Shown here: positions 1 to 10,194 of the stretch, piece by piece
Numbering within the stretch: position 1 is the stretch's first letter
Layout: the number at the start of each line of letters is the position of its first letter
From: Nemertoderma westbladi
Lineage: Eukaryota; Xenacoelomorpha; Nemertodermatida; Nemertodermatidae
DNA length: 42,961 nt
Assembly (NCBI GenBank): GCA_032718475.1
Contig: JAUCBJ010002900.1
Coordinates: 1-42,961, forward strand
Direction of reading: 5' to 3'
The notes under the pieces: generated by a model
Seen by the model: the letters and a program-made list of their open reading frames with translations, nothing else
What the model was told of the DNA's origin: nothing
Database searches by the model: none
Translations under genes and position numbers: made by a program

Positions 1-825
1 ATCGATTTGTTATATTTATAAAGCTACTATTCTGAAACTTTAACACAAATATCTGTGATCTTTTATACACTATTAAAACTGAGTATTCATAACTTCATAA
101 ACCGTTTGTTCGAAAAATATGGCACTTTTTGAGCAGGTCGGTTTTTTCAAAAATTCTATAAATTTGTGGCATTTGTATGTAAATTAGCTCATTTAAGGAT
201 CTGTCATACTGCATTGAAGTTATTGGTGCAAGACTTTGGTAAAATGGACCTAAAAATGTAGGCTATCTTCTATGATACTTTTAGCACAAAAAATATAGTT
301 TTTGAAAAATTTATTGAGGTTTTAGTATTTCCGGGCTATATTTTGGGAATAAATATTTTGTGATAGACAAAGTGTAGCAGTTACAAAATCGGTTCTAGAA
401 GATCCAAATGGCCATGTTTTACAAAACCAACGATAGTAGTCCTAAAGCTGCTGAACATTTTGTATGTTGGATGACAATTGAGTAAATAATAAAATAGTAT
501 ATAGTAGGGAATTTAGAGATGAAAAAAGTCAAAATCGACAAACTGATAAAAAGGTTGTTTTATATAGAGAATCATAAATATCAGCAATATAATATTATGT
601 TGTTGAAAAGAGCAGTTTTGAGGTCAATAAATAATTCACTGTTGAAAACCGACATCACCTTATGAAAGCCCTTCTCTCAAACTACAAAAAATTGTGTAAA
701 TTTTCGAAAAATTCATTTCTGTGGGGGTTATAGTTGGCCCCCTTAAGGCTGACTGGGGGACTGGCTCCTGTAGGTATTTAGTAATTTTGATCGAATCGTG
801 GGCATGTGTTATTTATTTGCTATAT
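1..825. other. AT-rich spacer, no gene recognised
   Basis: I see no long ORF, no tandem array and no terminal repeats in this stretch. It contains one TTCTAGAA octamer near 392-399. The transition to the SINE at ~826 is abrupt. Confidence 0.5.
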
Positions 826-1138
826 GTTCCACCTTGGTGTAGTGGTTGCATTGAATTCACATCTCCTGTAGGTCGTGGGTTCGATCCTCACATGGCATGG
901 GGGCCAGGACAGTTTTCGTTTCGGCACGAATGCTTTGAAGGGACCAACCAGGGCGCATCTCTGTGTCTGCATCCTTAAGTGGTAGATCCTGGAGTGGATT
1001 CCTGAAGTGCTAAATGGGTACTGGAGTTTCCTATGGGGAGTAAAGTTCTGGGGGGACCGCACTGGAAATAAGTCGTCAGACTTAGTGCATAATCCCTGGC
1101 CTAGTGGCCGTAGAAAATTTACTTTTTTTTTACTTTTC
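826..1138 (+). mobile_element. tRNA-derived SINE, copy 1
   Basis: The 5' part is tRNA-like. An A-box-like stretch TGGTGTAGTGG lies at 835-845 and a B-box GGTTCGATCC at 879-888, the expected spacing for an internal RNA polymerase III promoter. A non-tRNA body of ~200 bp follows and the copy ends in a T-rich tail (1121-1138). A second copy lies inverted at 4361-4638 and matches over the whole length, including the 'gggaccaaccagggc' block and the 'ccctggcctagtggccg' 3' region, so this is a dispersed family and not a tRNA gene. The two overlapping short ORFs here are by-products. I do not recognise the family name, and the core domain could belong to one of the known conserved SINE cores. No clear target-site duplication was found. 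Confidence 0.85.
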
Positions 1139-2550
1139 ACTTTCGCAGGCTACTTATCTTTACAGGACTTGCTGAGAAATAAAACACCATAAGTGTGGGC
1201 TTAGTGTAAAGATATAATATTTATGATCTAGATTTGGACTTGCTGAGAAAGTAATGTTCTTCGATAAGAGAACAGTCTCGGAAATAAGCACTTTTTGTCG
1301 CTAATTTTAATTTACCCCAATTCAATTGTGCTGTCCAAGAGTTTTATGTTTTCCAGGAATTGCACATAAAATGCCATCGAATGCAAAATTCAATACGTAC
1401 GAGGGCAGAACATCTGAATTTCAATAAATTACACTAGTGACAATAAATTATTTCTGACACGTTTTTTTTTTATCAACAACTACTTTATCTAGAACTAATT
1501 GATCCTTTTTTTTTAACTATTAGGGCCTATATTTATAAAACTAGTTTCCGGTAAAAAAAAATTAATTTTGCACTACCATATCTCCACACCATACATTTAG
1601 GCATTTAGGCCTACTATGTACAGTAATTCCAGTATGTCATTATTTGGTTGTTCTAGAAAGTTTAAGAGCATAACTACAAATAATTCCACAAATAGATAAA
1701 ATTAAATGATCCATTGTTCATAATTAGCACTTTAAAGTTTTACTGCCCATGTTTTATTATTTCCCTGCCATCAGGTTTCGAACTAATAACACAGCACCTG
1801 TCAGGTCGACTGTGCTAGAATTTTGCACTTTCTATCACAAATTTAGGGATAGAAAGTAGTCGAAAGATGCACTTTCTTGCTCTGTTTCCGGACTTTTCAG
1901 ATAAAAATATTTTTTTCACAGGAATGACTCGCTGAGAAAAAATGGCCCGGATTTTCGGCTGGCCCTAAGGCACGTGCCTTATATGCCTTAAGGTTAATCC
2001 GGCACTGAAACAAATGGAACGTAGTTAACGTCCTTATGGTCTCTAATCTTGTGATACAATAATGCGGTTTCAGAAGCAAACTTCAATGGACATGTCAACT
2101 GCCTCTCAGGTCTCAGCCATTATATAAATTTATGATAAAATCTTACAAGTTGCCTACAGTATACTGTATCTATACATACAGTTAGGCCTACATTACGTTT
2201 TAGTTTACCAAGTCAGCAAGTTGAAGTAGAAACTATGGTACAGTAGTTATAAACGAGTTGACATGCAGAACTAACAAAATTCCGATATTTTAATACTCTG
2301 AATCGGAATAATTTACTTACAGTATATATTTAAATATTTTACATTACCAGCGAGTTGACAAAATGATATGGCGTAATTGTGCACTTGTCAGCTTGGGTGG
2401 TATGCCAGCGTGAAAGGGGATTTATCTATATTTAATCTCTTACCTATTTTTAATCCAACACATTTATCTAATTTTAATATGGATCGTACCTCTACAGCAT
2501 TCACCTCCACTGGGCTACACTAGACAGCTATGCAGCGTGCAGGAGCCAAG
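1139..2550. other. Non-coding spacer with small palindrome
   Basis: No gene is recognised. A 14-bp perfect palindrome, AAGGCACGTGCCTT, with a central E-box lies at 1967-1980. A short phrase close to 'gacttgctgagaaa' recurs near 1167, 1238 and 1926, which points to an eroded repeat. TACAGTA/TACTGTA heptamers are frequent from about 1618 onward. Confidence 0.4.
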
Positions 2551-2558
2551 CTAGACAA

Positions 2559-2690
2559 CCAATATACAGTAGCTACCAATACCTTCACCCTGATTGGTGA
2601 AGGTGGTTGATATCATCACCCAGGCTATCTGCATATAAGCCGAGCCGATAGTCTGGTTGTCTGGGTTGGTTAGCCAATTCGAGGACTCGA
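2559..2690 (+). promoter_or_regulatory. Candidate Pol II core promoter (TATA plus CCAAT cluster)
   Basis: CCAAT pentamers lie at 2559-2563 and 2576-2580, with an inverted one at 2593-2597. A perfect hairpin (ACCTTCACC / GGTGAAGGT, 6-nt loop) spans 2581-2604. A TATA-like GCATATAAG lies at 2631-2639. About 25-30 bp further on would be the start site, followed by GAG|GTAACA at ~2689, which could be a splice donor of a short non-coding first exon. The order CCAAT, TATA, start, donor is right for an animal promoter. No downstream coding exon can be identified, so it may be a decayed transposon promoter or chance. Confidence 0.25.
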
Positions 2691-2700
2691 GGTAACATGG

Positions 2701-3262
2701 TAAATCTAACTTCTTGCTTATCCCACTACTACAGTATATTATACTGGTTGGTTCACCTTCAGTTAAATACAGTAATTACATGTTCTGGAATGAATATTTA
2801 CGACATTTGGCTTCTACTGTATCCGTTGCCTACCATTTAAGGGAGGGCCCTTCTATTTTGTTTCAATTTTTCAAAGTTTCTATTTTGTTTGATGCTCTAA
2901 TCAGACATGGCCTATCTGTCTATGAATGGTGCTATTACTGTATGTGAGATATAAATATTTATTGACCAGCCAGAAATTAATACAAAAATGAAGTTGTTTT
3001 ATCAGTGAGATAATGTTCGGTAAATTTCTCCCAACTTGCCGACCCCTTCCCATTTACGGCCCCCCGACAGCTGCCACTGCCCCCCCCCCCCCCTTAATCC
3101 GTCCCTGATACTATGGTACAGCAAATATACCAAATTTGCAACGGTTTCTTTCACATGTAGCTATTCTGAAATCGAGTCTCGAAGAAACTACTAGAAAAGG
3201 AAACATGTCGCCGTTAAGTAAATGATAAATTACAGTAGGCCTATAAACTAATTTATTGTCTA
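2701..3262. other. Spacer with C-tract
   Basis: No gene is recognised. A run of 14 C residues lies at 3080-3093. The short ORFs here have no recognisable motif. Confidence 0.4.
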
Positions 3263-3538
3263 TGGGGCGAGCCATGTCGTCGTCGTCTGTCGTCGTCGTA
3301 AATTTTTGATCGCTAATTACTCGGTCATTTCTCGATGAATTTAAACGAAACTTGGTACGTATGTAATCCGTCAAAAGTTTAGAAAGAATCTGAAGTTTGG
3401 TCAAAAACGAACGAACGTAACGAGGCACAAGAGGAGGACAAGTATTGTGTTGAAGACTTCTGACTAACGGCAGACAACTCGTTAATGGTGCCCATATGCT
3501 AAAGGCTTTGCTCACTTCGTTCTGCGCGAAGGCCCCAC
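3263..3538 (+). mobile_element. Short copy of GTC-microsatellite composite element
   Basis: The left end 'tggggcgagcc' (3263-3273) is shared with 9036-9046 and 11201-11211. The right end 'ctgcgcgaaggccccac' (3522-3538) is shared with 10840-10856. A GTC-rich microsatellite (3275-3300) follows the left end, as in the long copy at 9034-10856. After it comes one degenerate unit containing 'aatttaaacgaaacttgg', which resembles the ~150-bp units of the long copy but lacks the CTCF-like motif. The ends are weak inverted repeats (TGGGGC). This architecture is reminiscent of microsatellite-bearing non-autonomous elements (pearl/Helentron-like). The class assignment is inference. Confidence 0.55.
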
Positions 3539-3618
3539 GAACGTGTTAGAGAATAGAATATGCGGCTATAATACTGTACCTTCAGTAAATAAATCATGTA
3601 TAACTACATCGGTACTGT

Positions 3619-3751
3619 CCTGTTACCCCCCCCCCCCCCCATTCCTGTTACCCCCCCATTCCTGTTTCCCCCCCAGTGCTGTTACCCCCCCCCCCCCCCA
3701 ATTCTTGTTACCCCCCATTTCTATTACCCCAAATTCCTGTTACCCCCCCAT
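3619..3751 (+). repeat. C-rich minisatellite, unit like 'attcctgttaccccccc'
   Basis: At least five imperfect units of about 17-30 bp differ mainly in C-tract length. The proline-rich ORFs across it are translations of the array, not genes. Confidence 0.85.
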
Positions 3752-3784
3752 CACAGAAAATGATTCATGCTAGTAACCATTTGA

Positions 3785-3990
3785 GTTACCAATTGAGGGA
3801 AATGAGCAGGATTCAGAGACGGGTTTTTCTAACCAAAACAATAAGCGATGTTGTTACCAATTAAGGGAAAGGAGCAGGTTACAGAGATGGGTTTTTCTAA
3901 CCAAACAATAAACGATCTTGTTACCAATTCAGGGAATGGAGCAGGTAATAGAGACGGCCTTTTCTAACCAAAACAATAACCTTTGTTGTT
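3785..3990 (+). repeat. 67-bp tandem repeat, three units
   Basis: Units begin at 3785, 3853 and 3920 with 'gttaccaatt', continue through 'agggaa(t/a)ggagcagg' and end with 'tttctaaccaaa(a)caataa'. A single diverged monomer of the same repeat lies at 13095-13162, so this is the amplified form of a dispersed repeat. Confidence 0.85.
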
Positions 3991-3997
3991 ATATCGT

Positions 3998-4172
3998 ATG
4001 TAATAACTATTTACATCATTATGTGCAAAGTAGCACTTTGCAGCGTTATGACCCGAGTTTATTTATGTACCGAGCGAGCCCAGCGAGGGAGGTTTACATA
4101 AATAAACAAGGGTCTTTAACGCTGAAAAGTGACCTTTGCATGCAATGATGTATGTAATTTTGTTACATTATG
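3998..4172. mobile_element. Fold-back (MITE-like) element with GC-rich apex
   Basis: Two inverted arms of about 70 bp each flank a GC-rich centre at ~4070-4093 made of repeated GCGAG blocks. In the left arm 'cagcgttatgacccgag' and 'tttatttatgta' pair with 'tttacataaata' and 'gggtctttaacgctg' in the right arm. Similarity extends outward through 'catcatt(a)tg(c)' on both sides. I see no ORF and no certain target duplication. It could be a MITE or the remnant of a hairpin-forming element. Confidence 0.6.
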
Positions 4173-4360
4173 TCAACTTATCAGCGTTCGGTATGTGAAG
4201 AAAGGATTTTATGGATGCTCATTTGAACATTTTAATCATGTACTACTTTGAATATTAGTTAAAATGATTAAAACAGGTACCGGTACTATAAATTTACATA
4301 TAATTAAAGTTTATTGTTGTTATCTCCTGCATGGATGTGAAAAATCTTTGATCCATAAAA

Positions 4361-4638
4361 GAAAGTAAAGTAAATTTTCTTCGGCCGCTAGGCCAGGGAT
4401 TACGCACAAACTCTGACGACTTATTTGTTCCAGTGCGGTCCCCCCAGAACTTTACTCCCCAGAGGAAACTCCAGTACTCATTTAGCTACCACTTAAGGAT
4501 GCAAGGCAGAGATGCGCCCTGGCTGGTCCCTTTAAAGCATTCGTGCCGAAACGAAAACTGCCCTGGCCCATGTGAGGATCGAACCCACGACCTACGGGAG
4601 ATGTGAATTCAATGCAACCACTACACCAAGGAGGAACC
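4361..4638 (-). mobile_element. tRNA-derived SINE, copy 2
   Basis: This is the reverse complement of the family at 826-1138, with the B-box (as GGATCGAACC) at 4576-4585 and the A-box region at ~4615-4630. The 3' end lies on the left at ~4361. Flanking 'atccat' occurs on both sides and may be a short target duplication. Confidence 0.85.
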
Positions 4639-5515
4639 TAATCCATCGTCGACTGAAGCAAACTGAGTCACCGTCTGTGTCCGTTCGGTTTTACTGAACA
4701 CTGTCGCCATATTTTCTTTGCTATATCTATATCACTAGCGCTTATATCCTGCAAATAATATCCAATATGACATGGGGGCGTGTGGGCGTGTTTGTTTCCA
4801 AATACGTAGGCCGTTCTGTCATCAGATTCGAATTTACAATTTAGTTTATTATTTCAAACCTTCGCTCGCGCTATACTGGAATACAATTCCGCGATATGGT
4901 ATCCAAGCCTCGACATAAACATATGTGGATTAGTGCGGGTCCAGACAGATTTTACGCGTTTCCTACGCGGAGAATTATTCTGATGATCGTGTACATTATC
5001 TGAAGGCTGATCCACTTGAAATCCGTTGGTTAAAGATTGATTTGGTTGAAATTTTTAAAATTATCTACATGAATCTACATGATAAATAATAGCGGTAATT
5101 TCTTCACGCTTTCTACTACCATATCAATCAGAGGTCATAGCAAATAGTTAACCTTTCCCGCTGAAACAACTTACAAAGCCATATTGCTGCGAGAAGGATA
5201 TTATTATGGAAAACCTCAAAGAAAATATAATCCGCGCAACTACAGTTAAATCTTTCCGTTCACTTATTGATTCAATAAATTGTATCAATGAATGTAAAGG
5301 GTCGTAGAAGAACTCGATGTACGACTCCCATCCCTTCTAACCAATACCCCACCCCCCCCCCCCCTTATTTTACGATCATTCGCATATACAGTACTTTTAT
5401 TTTATTTGGACTTGTATTTCATCATTGTACGCAATACAGTATATAAATATTAATTAAACATTAATAACTAGCTATTTTAAATACTCTGTGGTGATTTTAT
5501 AAGCATGGCTGCATG
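4639..5515. other. Spacer, no gene recognised
   Basis: Nothing was recognised apart from a 13-C run at 5352-5364. Confidence 0.4.
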
Positions 5516-6074
5516 TTCTAGAACACGATTGATAGCGATACACATACAGTATGTACTATGTTTGTGTATTTATAGCAACATATTTAGTCATATTAAACCC
5601 ACACATAACCAACGAATGTGGATATATTTAAAAATATTGAACCACCATGATCACGAAATGTGAGTAAAAATAAATAAGAAATTAAAGAGAATAATGGACC
5701 AAATTTATTGAACTCAACTGTGTTCGCACACAGCAACACAACATTGAAAGATAACTTGGAAAAAATAGTTTACCTGGATTTGTTCTACTTGAGTTCATGC
5801 AATTTGGAACAAAACACGTTCTTATTGAACGGTGATATTTAGCCATGTTTGTGTTACTGTCTGTGTGCGAAGCTGCAAACACAGCTGATTGATAAAGTTG
5901 ATAGATAAATTTGGACCTTATATTTTCTTTCAATTTCCTATTTATTTTTACTATGTTTCAATATTAAATATATATCCGCATTCATTGTTTGTGTGTGGGT
6001 TTAATTTTAATATAGATAATATGTTGCTATAAACAAACATAGGTATAGCAATCCATTACCACCGTGTTCTAGAA
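5516..6074. mobile_element. Long-TIR DNA transposon (P-like), 8-bp palindromic TSD
   Basis: The element spans 5524-6066 (543 bp). It begins CACGATTG and its other end, reverse-complemented, begins CACGGTGG. It is flanked by an identical 8-bp TTCTAGAA at 5516-5523 and 6067-6074. The terminal inverted repeats are long (about 230 bp: 5524-5757 against ~5845-6066) and diverged but continuous, sharing 'catatt', 'aaacccacaca', 'gtaaaaataaata' and 'ccaaatttat'. The element is too short to encode a transposase, so it is non-autonomous. An 8-bp TSD fits the P and hAT superfamilies. The THAP-like exon inside favours P. Empty-site reconstruction gives a 14-bp palindrome, ATGTTCTAGAACAT. Confidence 0.75.
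5774..5846 (-). pseudogene. THAP-like first exon inside the TIR element
   Basis: An ATG at 5846-5844 opens about 24 codons containing C-F-V-P-N-C-M-N-S-S followed by R-T-N-P-G. This is like the N-terminal half of a C2CH THAP zinc finger (C-x(2-4)-C near the start). The segment ends at CCAG|GTAAAC (donor at 5773/5774), a good splice donor. Introns inside the THAP domain are common in THAP genes. The second half (C-x2-H, AVPTIF-like) is absent from the element, so the product cannot be a full DNA-binding domain unless spliced to sequence outside. Reading through the donor gives K-L-F-F-P, which also partly fits the domain, so read-through is an alternative. The open frame continues upstream to 5933. 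Confidence 0.45.
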
Positions 6075-6521
6075 CATAATCGGAATACACTGTGATTATC
6101 ATAAATGCATTCAATTCCGATGTGAAATTTCAGGTTAAAAAAAAACTGTGGAGATGGTTTATTACCATTATTAAAGAAAGAATAAGGTCCATTTTTAGGT
6201 AGCCCTAATAACATTCGTGAATACAGTAGGCCGATAATACCAGGTAAGACAACCCCTACAGTGCCGCTACAAACGAATACAAATAATCTTATACAATGAA
6301 CATTACATAAAAAAAAAACATTGTTGTGTCAAACAAATACTGTAATATAAATATCTTAATCTTTAAAACTAAAATTAGCCTACATCAAACAATAGTAAAC
6401 TGTATGCTGTTAGCTAGTGAATGTTGTTAGCGTTGCCTAGCGACAAAGTTGAACAGTAAGTGGTACAGTAAATCAGAGCGTTTCAACTAAGATTTTCCCG
6501 CGCTTGTGTATAAACCCCTTA
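6075..6521. other. Spacer, no gene recognised
   Basis: AT-rich, with several TACAGTA/TACTGTA heptamers. No ORF or array. Confidence 0.4.
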
Positions 6522-6523
6522 TA

Positions 6524-7511
6524 GTCGAGTCAATCTACTGTAGCAAAAAACCCATAAGTATTTCGCAATCAATCCGAACCACATATTTTGGATTCTATAT
6601 TATCTTATTAATAACCAAAAAAAAGTCTACAAAATTTTATTTTGCGGATCGCATGTTTATTCATGGAAATTCTGGGTAAATTTGCATAACATAAGCCAAA
6701 CAAAAGGAACAGTAGAGAAAAGTAAGTACTGTAGCAAATTAGTGATGTTCCAGAATAATTTAATTAATTTCACAATAAGCTGTGATTCAATGGGAAATTA
6801 GTAATATTTACACTGGCGTGTTACACATTAATTGTTATATCTCGGAAACTAGAAGTCGCATCAAATTTTTAAATATATCAAAAACGTCACGATATATTAA
6901 GCTAAAAGTTTTAAAAAAATTATACAATTCCACTGCAAGGAAATTTTATAAATTCCATTAATGTTAGTGAAGATTTTTCACATACTTAAATTATGATTGC
7001 TCTATTGATTTTAGGTGTAATTTATTTATTTGTTTTTGTTTGAAAACCACAATAGTTTATCATGTAACAAATAAATTTTTTGGGGATAAGATAACATTTT
7101 TTGGGCGAGGTTACATCCACCCGTTTAGTAGAGAAGTTGTGTAAATAAGCTCTCTATATTGTACAGCAAAATTGGTATTAAAAATGGTGAAATTATTAGA
7201 CAAATTTCCGTTGCTCTGGAAACTAAATTGGTAACTAATATAGAAGTGCATACTTCTGTCAATCGATAGTCATTAGAGTAAAGTTTGTCTGTACAACATT
7301 TGGAGAAAATCCCACCAATAGACCCCTTGTTGCTATGTAAAATCCATGTTGCTAAGGAAAGAAACAGGAAATTGAAGGTGATCCGCATACTATATTTTTA
7401 TATACTTTTTTGGGGGTATTAACAAGGCAATGTAGAATAAAAAAAAATTGGTTTGGATGAATTGCGAATTTGTTATGGGTTGACCCCCTTTTTCGGCTAG
7501 ATTGACTCGCC
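6524..7511. mobile_element. TA-flanked TIR transposon, copy A (988 bp, non-autonomous)
   Basis: The left end reads GTCGAGTCAATCTA (6524-6537). The right end, reverse-complemented, reads GGCGAGTCAATCTA (7511-7498). Both are flanked by TA (6522-6523 and 7512-7513), the duplication typical of Tc1/mariner-type elements. Inverted similarity extends inward through 'acccataa', 'ttcgcaat' and 'tccgaacca/tccaaacca' to about 65 bp. No transposase is visible. A second copy in the opposite orientation is split between 12142-12764 and 17012-17293. Confidence 0.7.
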
Positions 7512-7513
7512 TA

Positions 7514-9033
7514 TTAATCTCAGCTGGAACTCGATGAATTTAAAAACGGTTTTCAGATTCGTGTTCAGCACACCTTTTTACGTGTTACTGTATAAACGTG
7601 TTTATAGAAACTTTTTTTTGGAGTCACCAACCCTATTTGATCAGATGAATAATAAACATAATTGAATATAACTGCGGTGCCGTTCCTAAGCGCAGCTCAG
7701 CTACTTAGCTCCCTGCTGTGCCACCGGCAGACCGGTCCAGCACAACTGGGTTGGTCTGTTGGGACGGGTATTCGAGGTTTGGCAGATCTGTGAAAATTTT
7801 GAGAAGGGGTACTGTAGGTAGACCTACTTCAAAATGAGTTAAAATGACAAATGAACGGTAGTTTATTATTATGGTTCACAGCTATTACTGAACATAAGAA
7901 CAAGTTAATAATAAAAAATAAAAATTAATAAAAACCGTATATGAATTTTGGAATTATAATAAAACTCAACATTAAATTAATTCGGCCCTACATAAAACAT
8001 AATTCCTTGTTGGCGACTTTTTTTAAGGATTGAGAACTAGTGAAGGGGGCTGGCTAGCTGGGTGATTTCATAACTTACAGATCCCAAAGCATCAAACCCC
8101 AGCATCTCCACTACAAGAAAAACAACATCATTAAACTTTGAGACAAAAAGCAGTTCCGACCAATAAGTTATCTGAAGGAATTCAGTGGGTGTACATGAAT
8201 TCTTCATTATTTGTTTCTTTACAGCCTCACAAATTGCAAGTAATTGAAACTTACGGGATAACGGATTTCCTGGACGTTGACGCAGCACATCATACTGTAG
8301 ATTAATTTGGTCCCCATACTGCTATACTATCACAGACATTATTATGGAATGATGTATGATGACATTGAAATCGTTTCTTTCGAGAAACAGCTGTACAGCA
8401 AACTATTATGACAGTGACAGTGTGCTTGTTTGCAATATGATACGCAGAGTTTCCACTCAGAATCGAATGAATTACTACAGTAGTATATGTGGTAGGGGCC
8501 TAGCTAATTAGGAGCCCGCTTGACAGCGGGATACTTACTGTAATAAAAATCTCAGGGATACTTTCTGTAAAAATCTCAGGATATATAACACTGACTGACT
8601 GACTGATAATTATCCAGGTTCAGGCACTTCCTGCCTTGAGATTTTGATGAAATTTTGCAAGTACATTGCTTTGGTGGTTCATAATCGCGTTACAAAATTT
8701 CAGATGATCGATTCTATGTGTGGTATTCGATATATTTAGTTTTCTGACATTATTTTGTCGCGAAATTAAAAGCAATGGTAAAATAACAGCTGGTGTTCAT
8801 GATGAAATAAATATGTCTTAATATGTTATACACAGTCATAGTAAAACGTGTTGGTTGCCAAGTTTTACTAGTAGGCTATAAGGAAAGGCAATGTTTACTC
8901 ACACTAAGGGTATATCTACAATAAGGTTACTCACTCTGCTATATTAGGGGATGGATCAGGAGAATGAATTTTAGTTAGACATAGCAGTGTGTTGTGTCCT
9001 ATTGAAGTTGTTACTCACTGTGGATTGCAAAAT
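7514..9033. other. Spacer with ACTG microsatellite and weak exon-like signals
   Basis: No gene can be defended. On the - strand near 8090-8310 there are two short segments with good splice signals: TTTTTCTTGTAG before ~8118 with a GTAAGT after ~8086, and 'atctacag' before ~8290 with GTAAGT after ~8252. They look like tiny exons, but no protein family is recognisable. A short hairpin CCCGC-TTGACA-GCGGG lies at ~8517-8532 and an (ACTG)n tract at ~8591-8606. Confidence 0.3.
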
Positions 9034-9108
9034 GTGGGGCGAGCCACGAAGTTGGCGGAGCCTTAGCGAATTGACACTGTTAGGGGGTGGGTCAATTTAT
9101 GCAAATAG

Positions 9109-9152
9109 TTGTCGTCGTCGTCGTTGTCGTCGTCGTCGTCGTTGTCGTCGTC
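9109..9152 (+). repeat. (GTC)n microsatellite with GTT interruptions
   Basis: About 14-15 trinucleotide units sit just inside the left part of the composite element. A shorter related tract (gttgtcgtcgtt) recurs at ~9459-9470 in the next unit block. Confidence 0.9.
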
Positions 9153-9280
9153 GTTACGATTTTGACATGCTAATAACTTTGTCGGATTTAAAGCTGCCAA
9201 GTTGAAAATTTGTAGGTATCAATATGAGCAAAAGTTGAGATTTTTGAGAGACTTTCAGACACCATCAGTGCAATGGTCTC

Positions 9281-10052
9281 CCGCTAGAGGGCCACATGTC
9301 TAAACATTAAATGCCCTCCCATTTCTTTGCTTTTAATCCGTTTAAGCTGAAACTTGGCAGATATGTATTAGACCATTAGCTGTGACTTTCAAAGGAGGCG
9401 AATCCATCTGCAGTTCTCCAGTCTGCCGCTAGAGGGCCAAAGGTCTGAAAGTGAAATCGTTGTCGTCGTTACGATTTTGACATGCTAATACTTTGTCGGA
9501 TTTAAAGCTGCCAAGTTGAAAATTTGTAGGTATCAATATGAGCTAAAGTTGAGACGTTTGAGAGACTTTCAGACACCATCAGAGCAATAGTCTCCTGCTA
9601 GAGGGCCACATGTCTAAACGTTAAATGTCCTCCCATTTCTTTGCTTTTAATCCATTTATGCTGAAATTTGGCAGATATGTACTAGACCATTAGCTGTGAC
9701 TTTGAAAGAAGGAATTGAATTGAATTGAATTGAAGGCTAATCCGTGTGCAGTTCTTCAGTCTGCCGCTAGAGGGCGAAATGTTTGAAAGTGAAATCTTTC
9801 TCCCATCTCGTTATTTATGATCCGTTCAAGCTGAAACGTAGCAGATATGTAGTAGAAGTCGGCCTGAGTCTTTGGTGGGCAGTAAACGGTCTGGAGTCCT
9901 CCAGTCTGCCGCTAGAGGGCGAAATGTATAACTGTCCCCAATTCCTTGATATTAATTTATTTAAAGTGAATATTGGCATATGTACTAGAGCACATGCTGC
10001 GTCTTTCTGAGGAAGGTGGTCGATCTACATTTCTCCAGTCTGCCGCTAGAGG
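9281..10052 (+). promoter_or_regulatory. Six CTCF-like motifs in tandem ~150-bp units
   Basis: Each unit ends in a motif close to CTGCCGCTAGAGGGCG, starting near 9281, 9424, 9594, 9762, 9907 and 10041, all on the + strand and 134-170 bp apart. The vertebrate CTCF core is commonly written CCASYAGRKGGC, and an older form is CCGCGNGGNGGCAG. CCGCTAGAGGGC agrees with the first at every position except the third base, which agrees with the second. The sixth copy is truncated to CCGCTAGAGG. Unit bodies share 'ctgaaacttggcagatatgta' (written here across its degenerate positions). Binding is not shown by sequence alone. Confidence 0.5.
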
Positions 10053-10194
10053 TAAGCGGAAATTCAAGACGCTGGTCACACTACTAAACGCATTATTTCA
10101 ACATTCTCAAATATACGCTCCATAAATATTTCACGTTACTATTTTATTGATAATCAAGATATAAACCAAGCGGAATTGGGGTGTAAACGTTAAG

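Noticed and set aside
835-890. Possible tRNA gene with good A and B boxes
   Set aside because: Followed by a SINE body and T-rich tail, with a second full copy elsewhere and no cloverleaf. It is a SINE.
3543-3864. Proline/tyrosine-rich ORFs
   Set aside because: Translation of the C-rich minisatellite.
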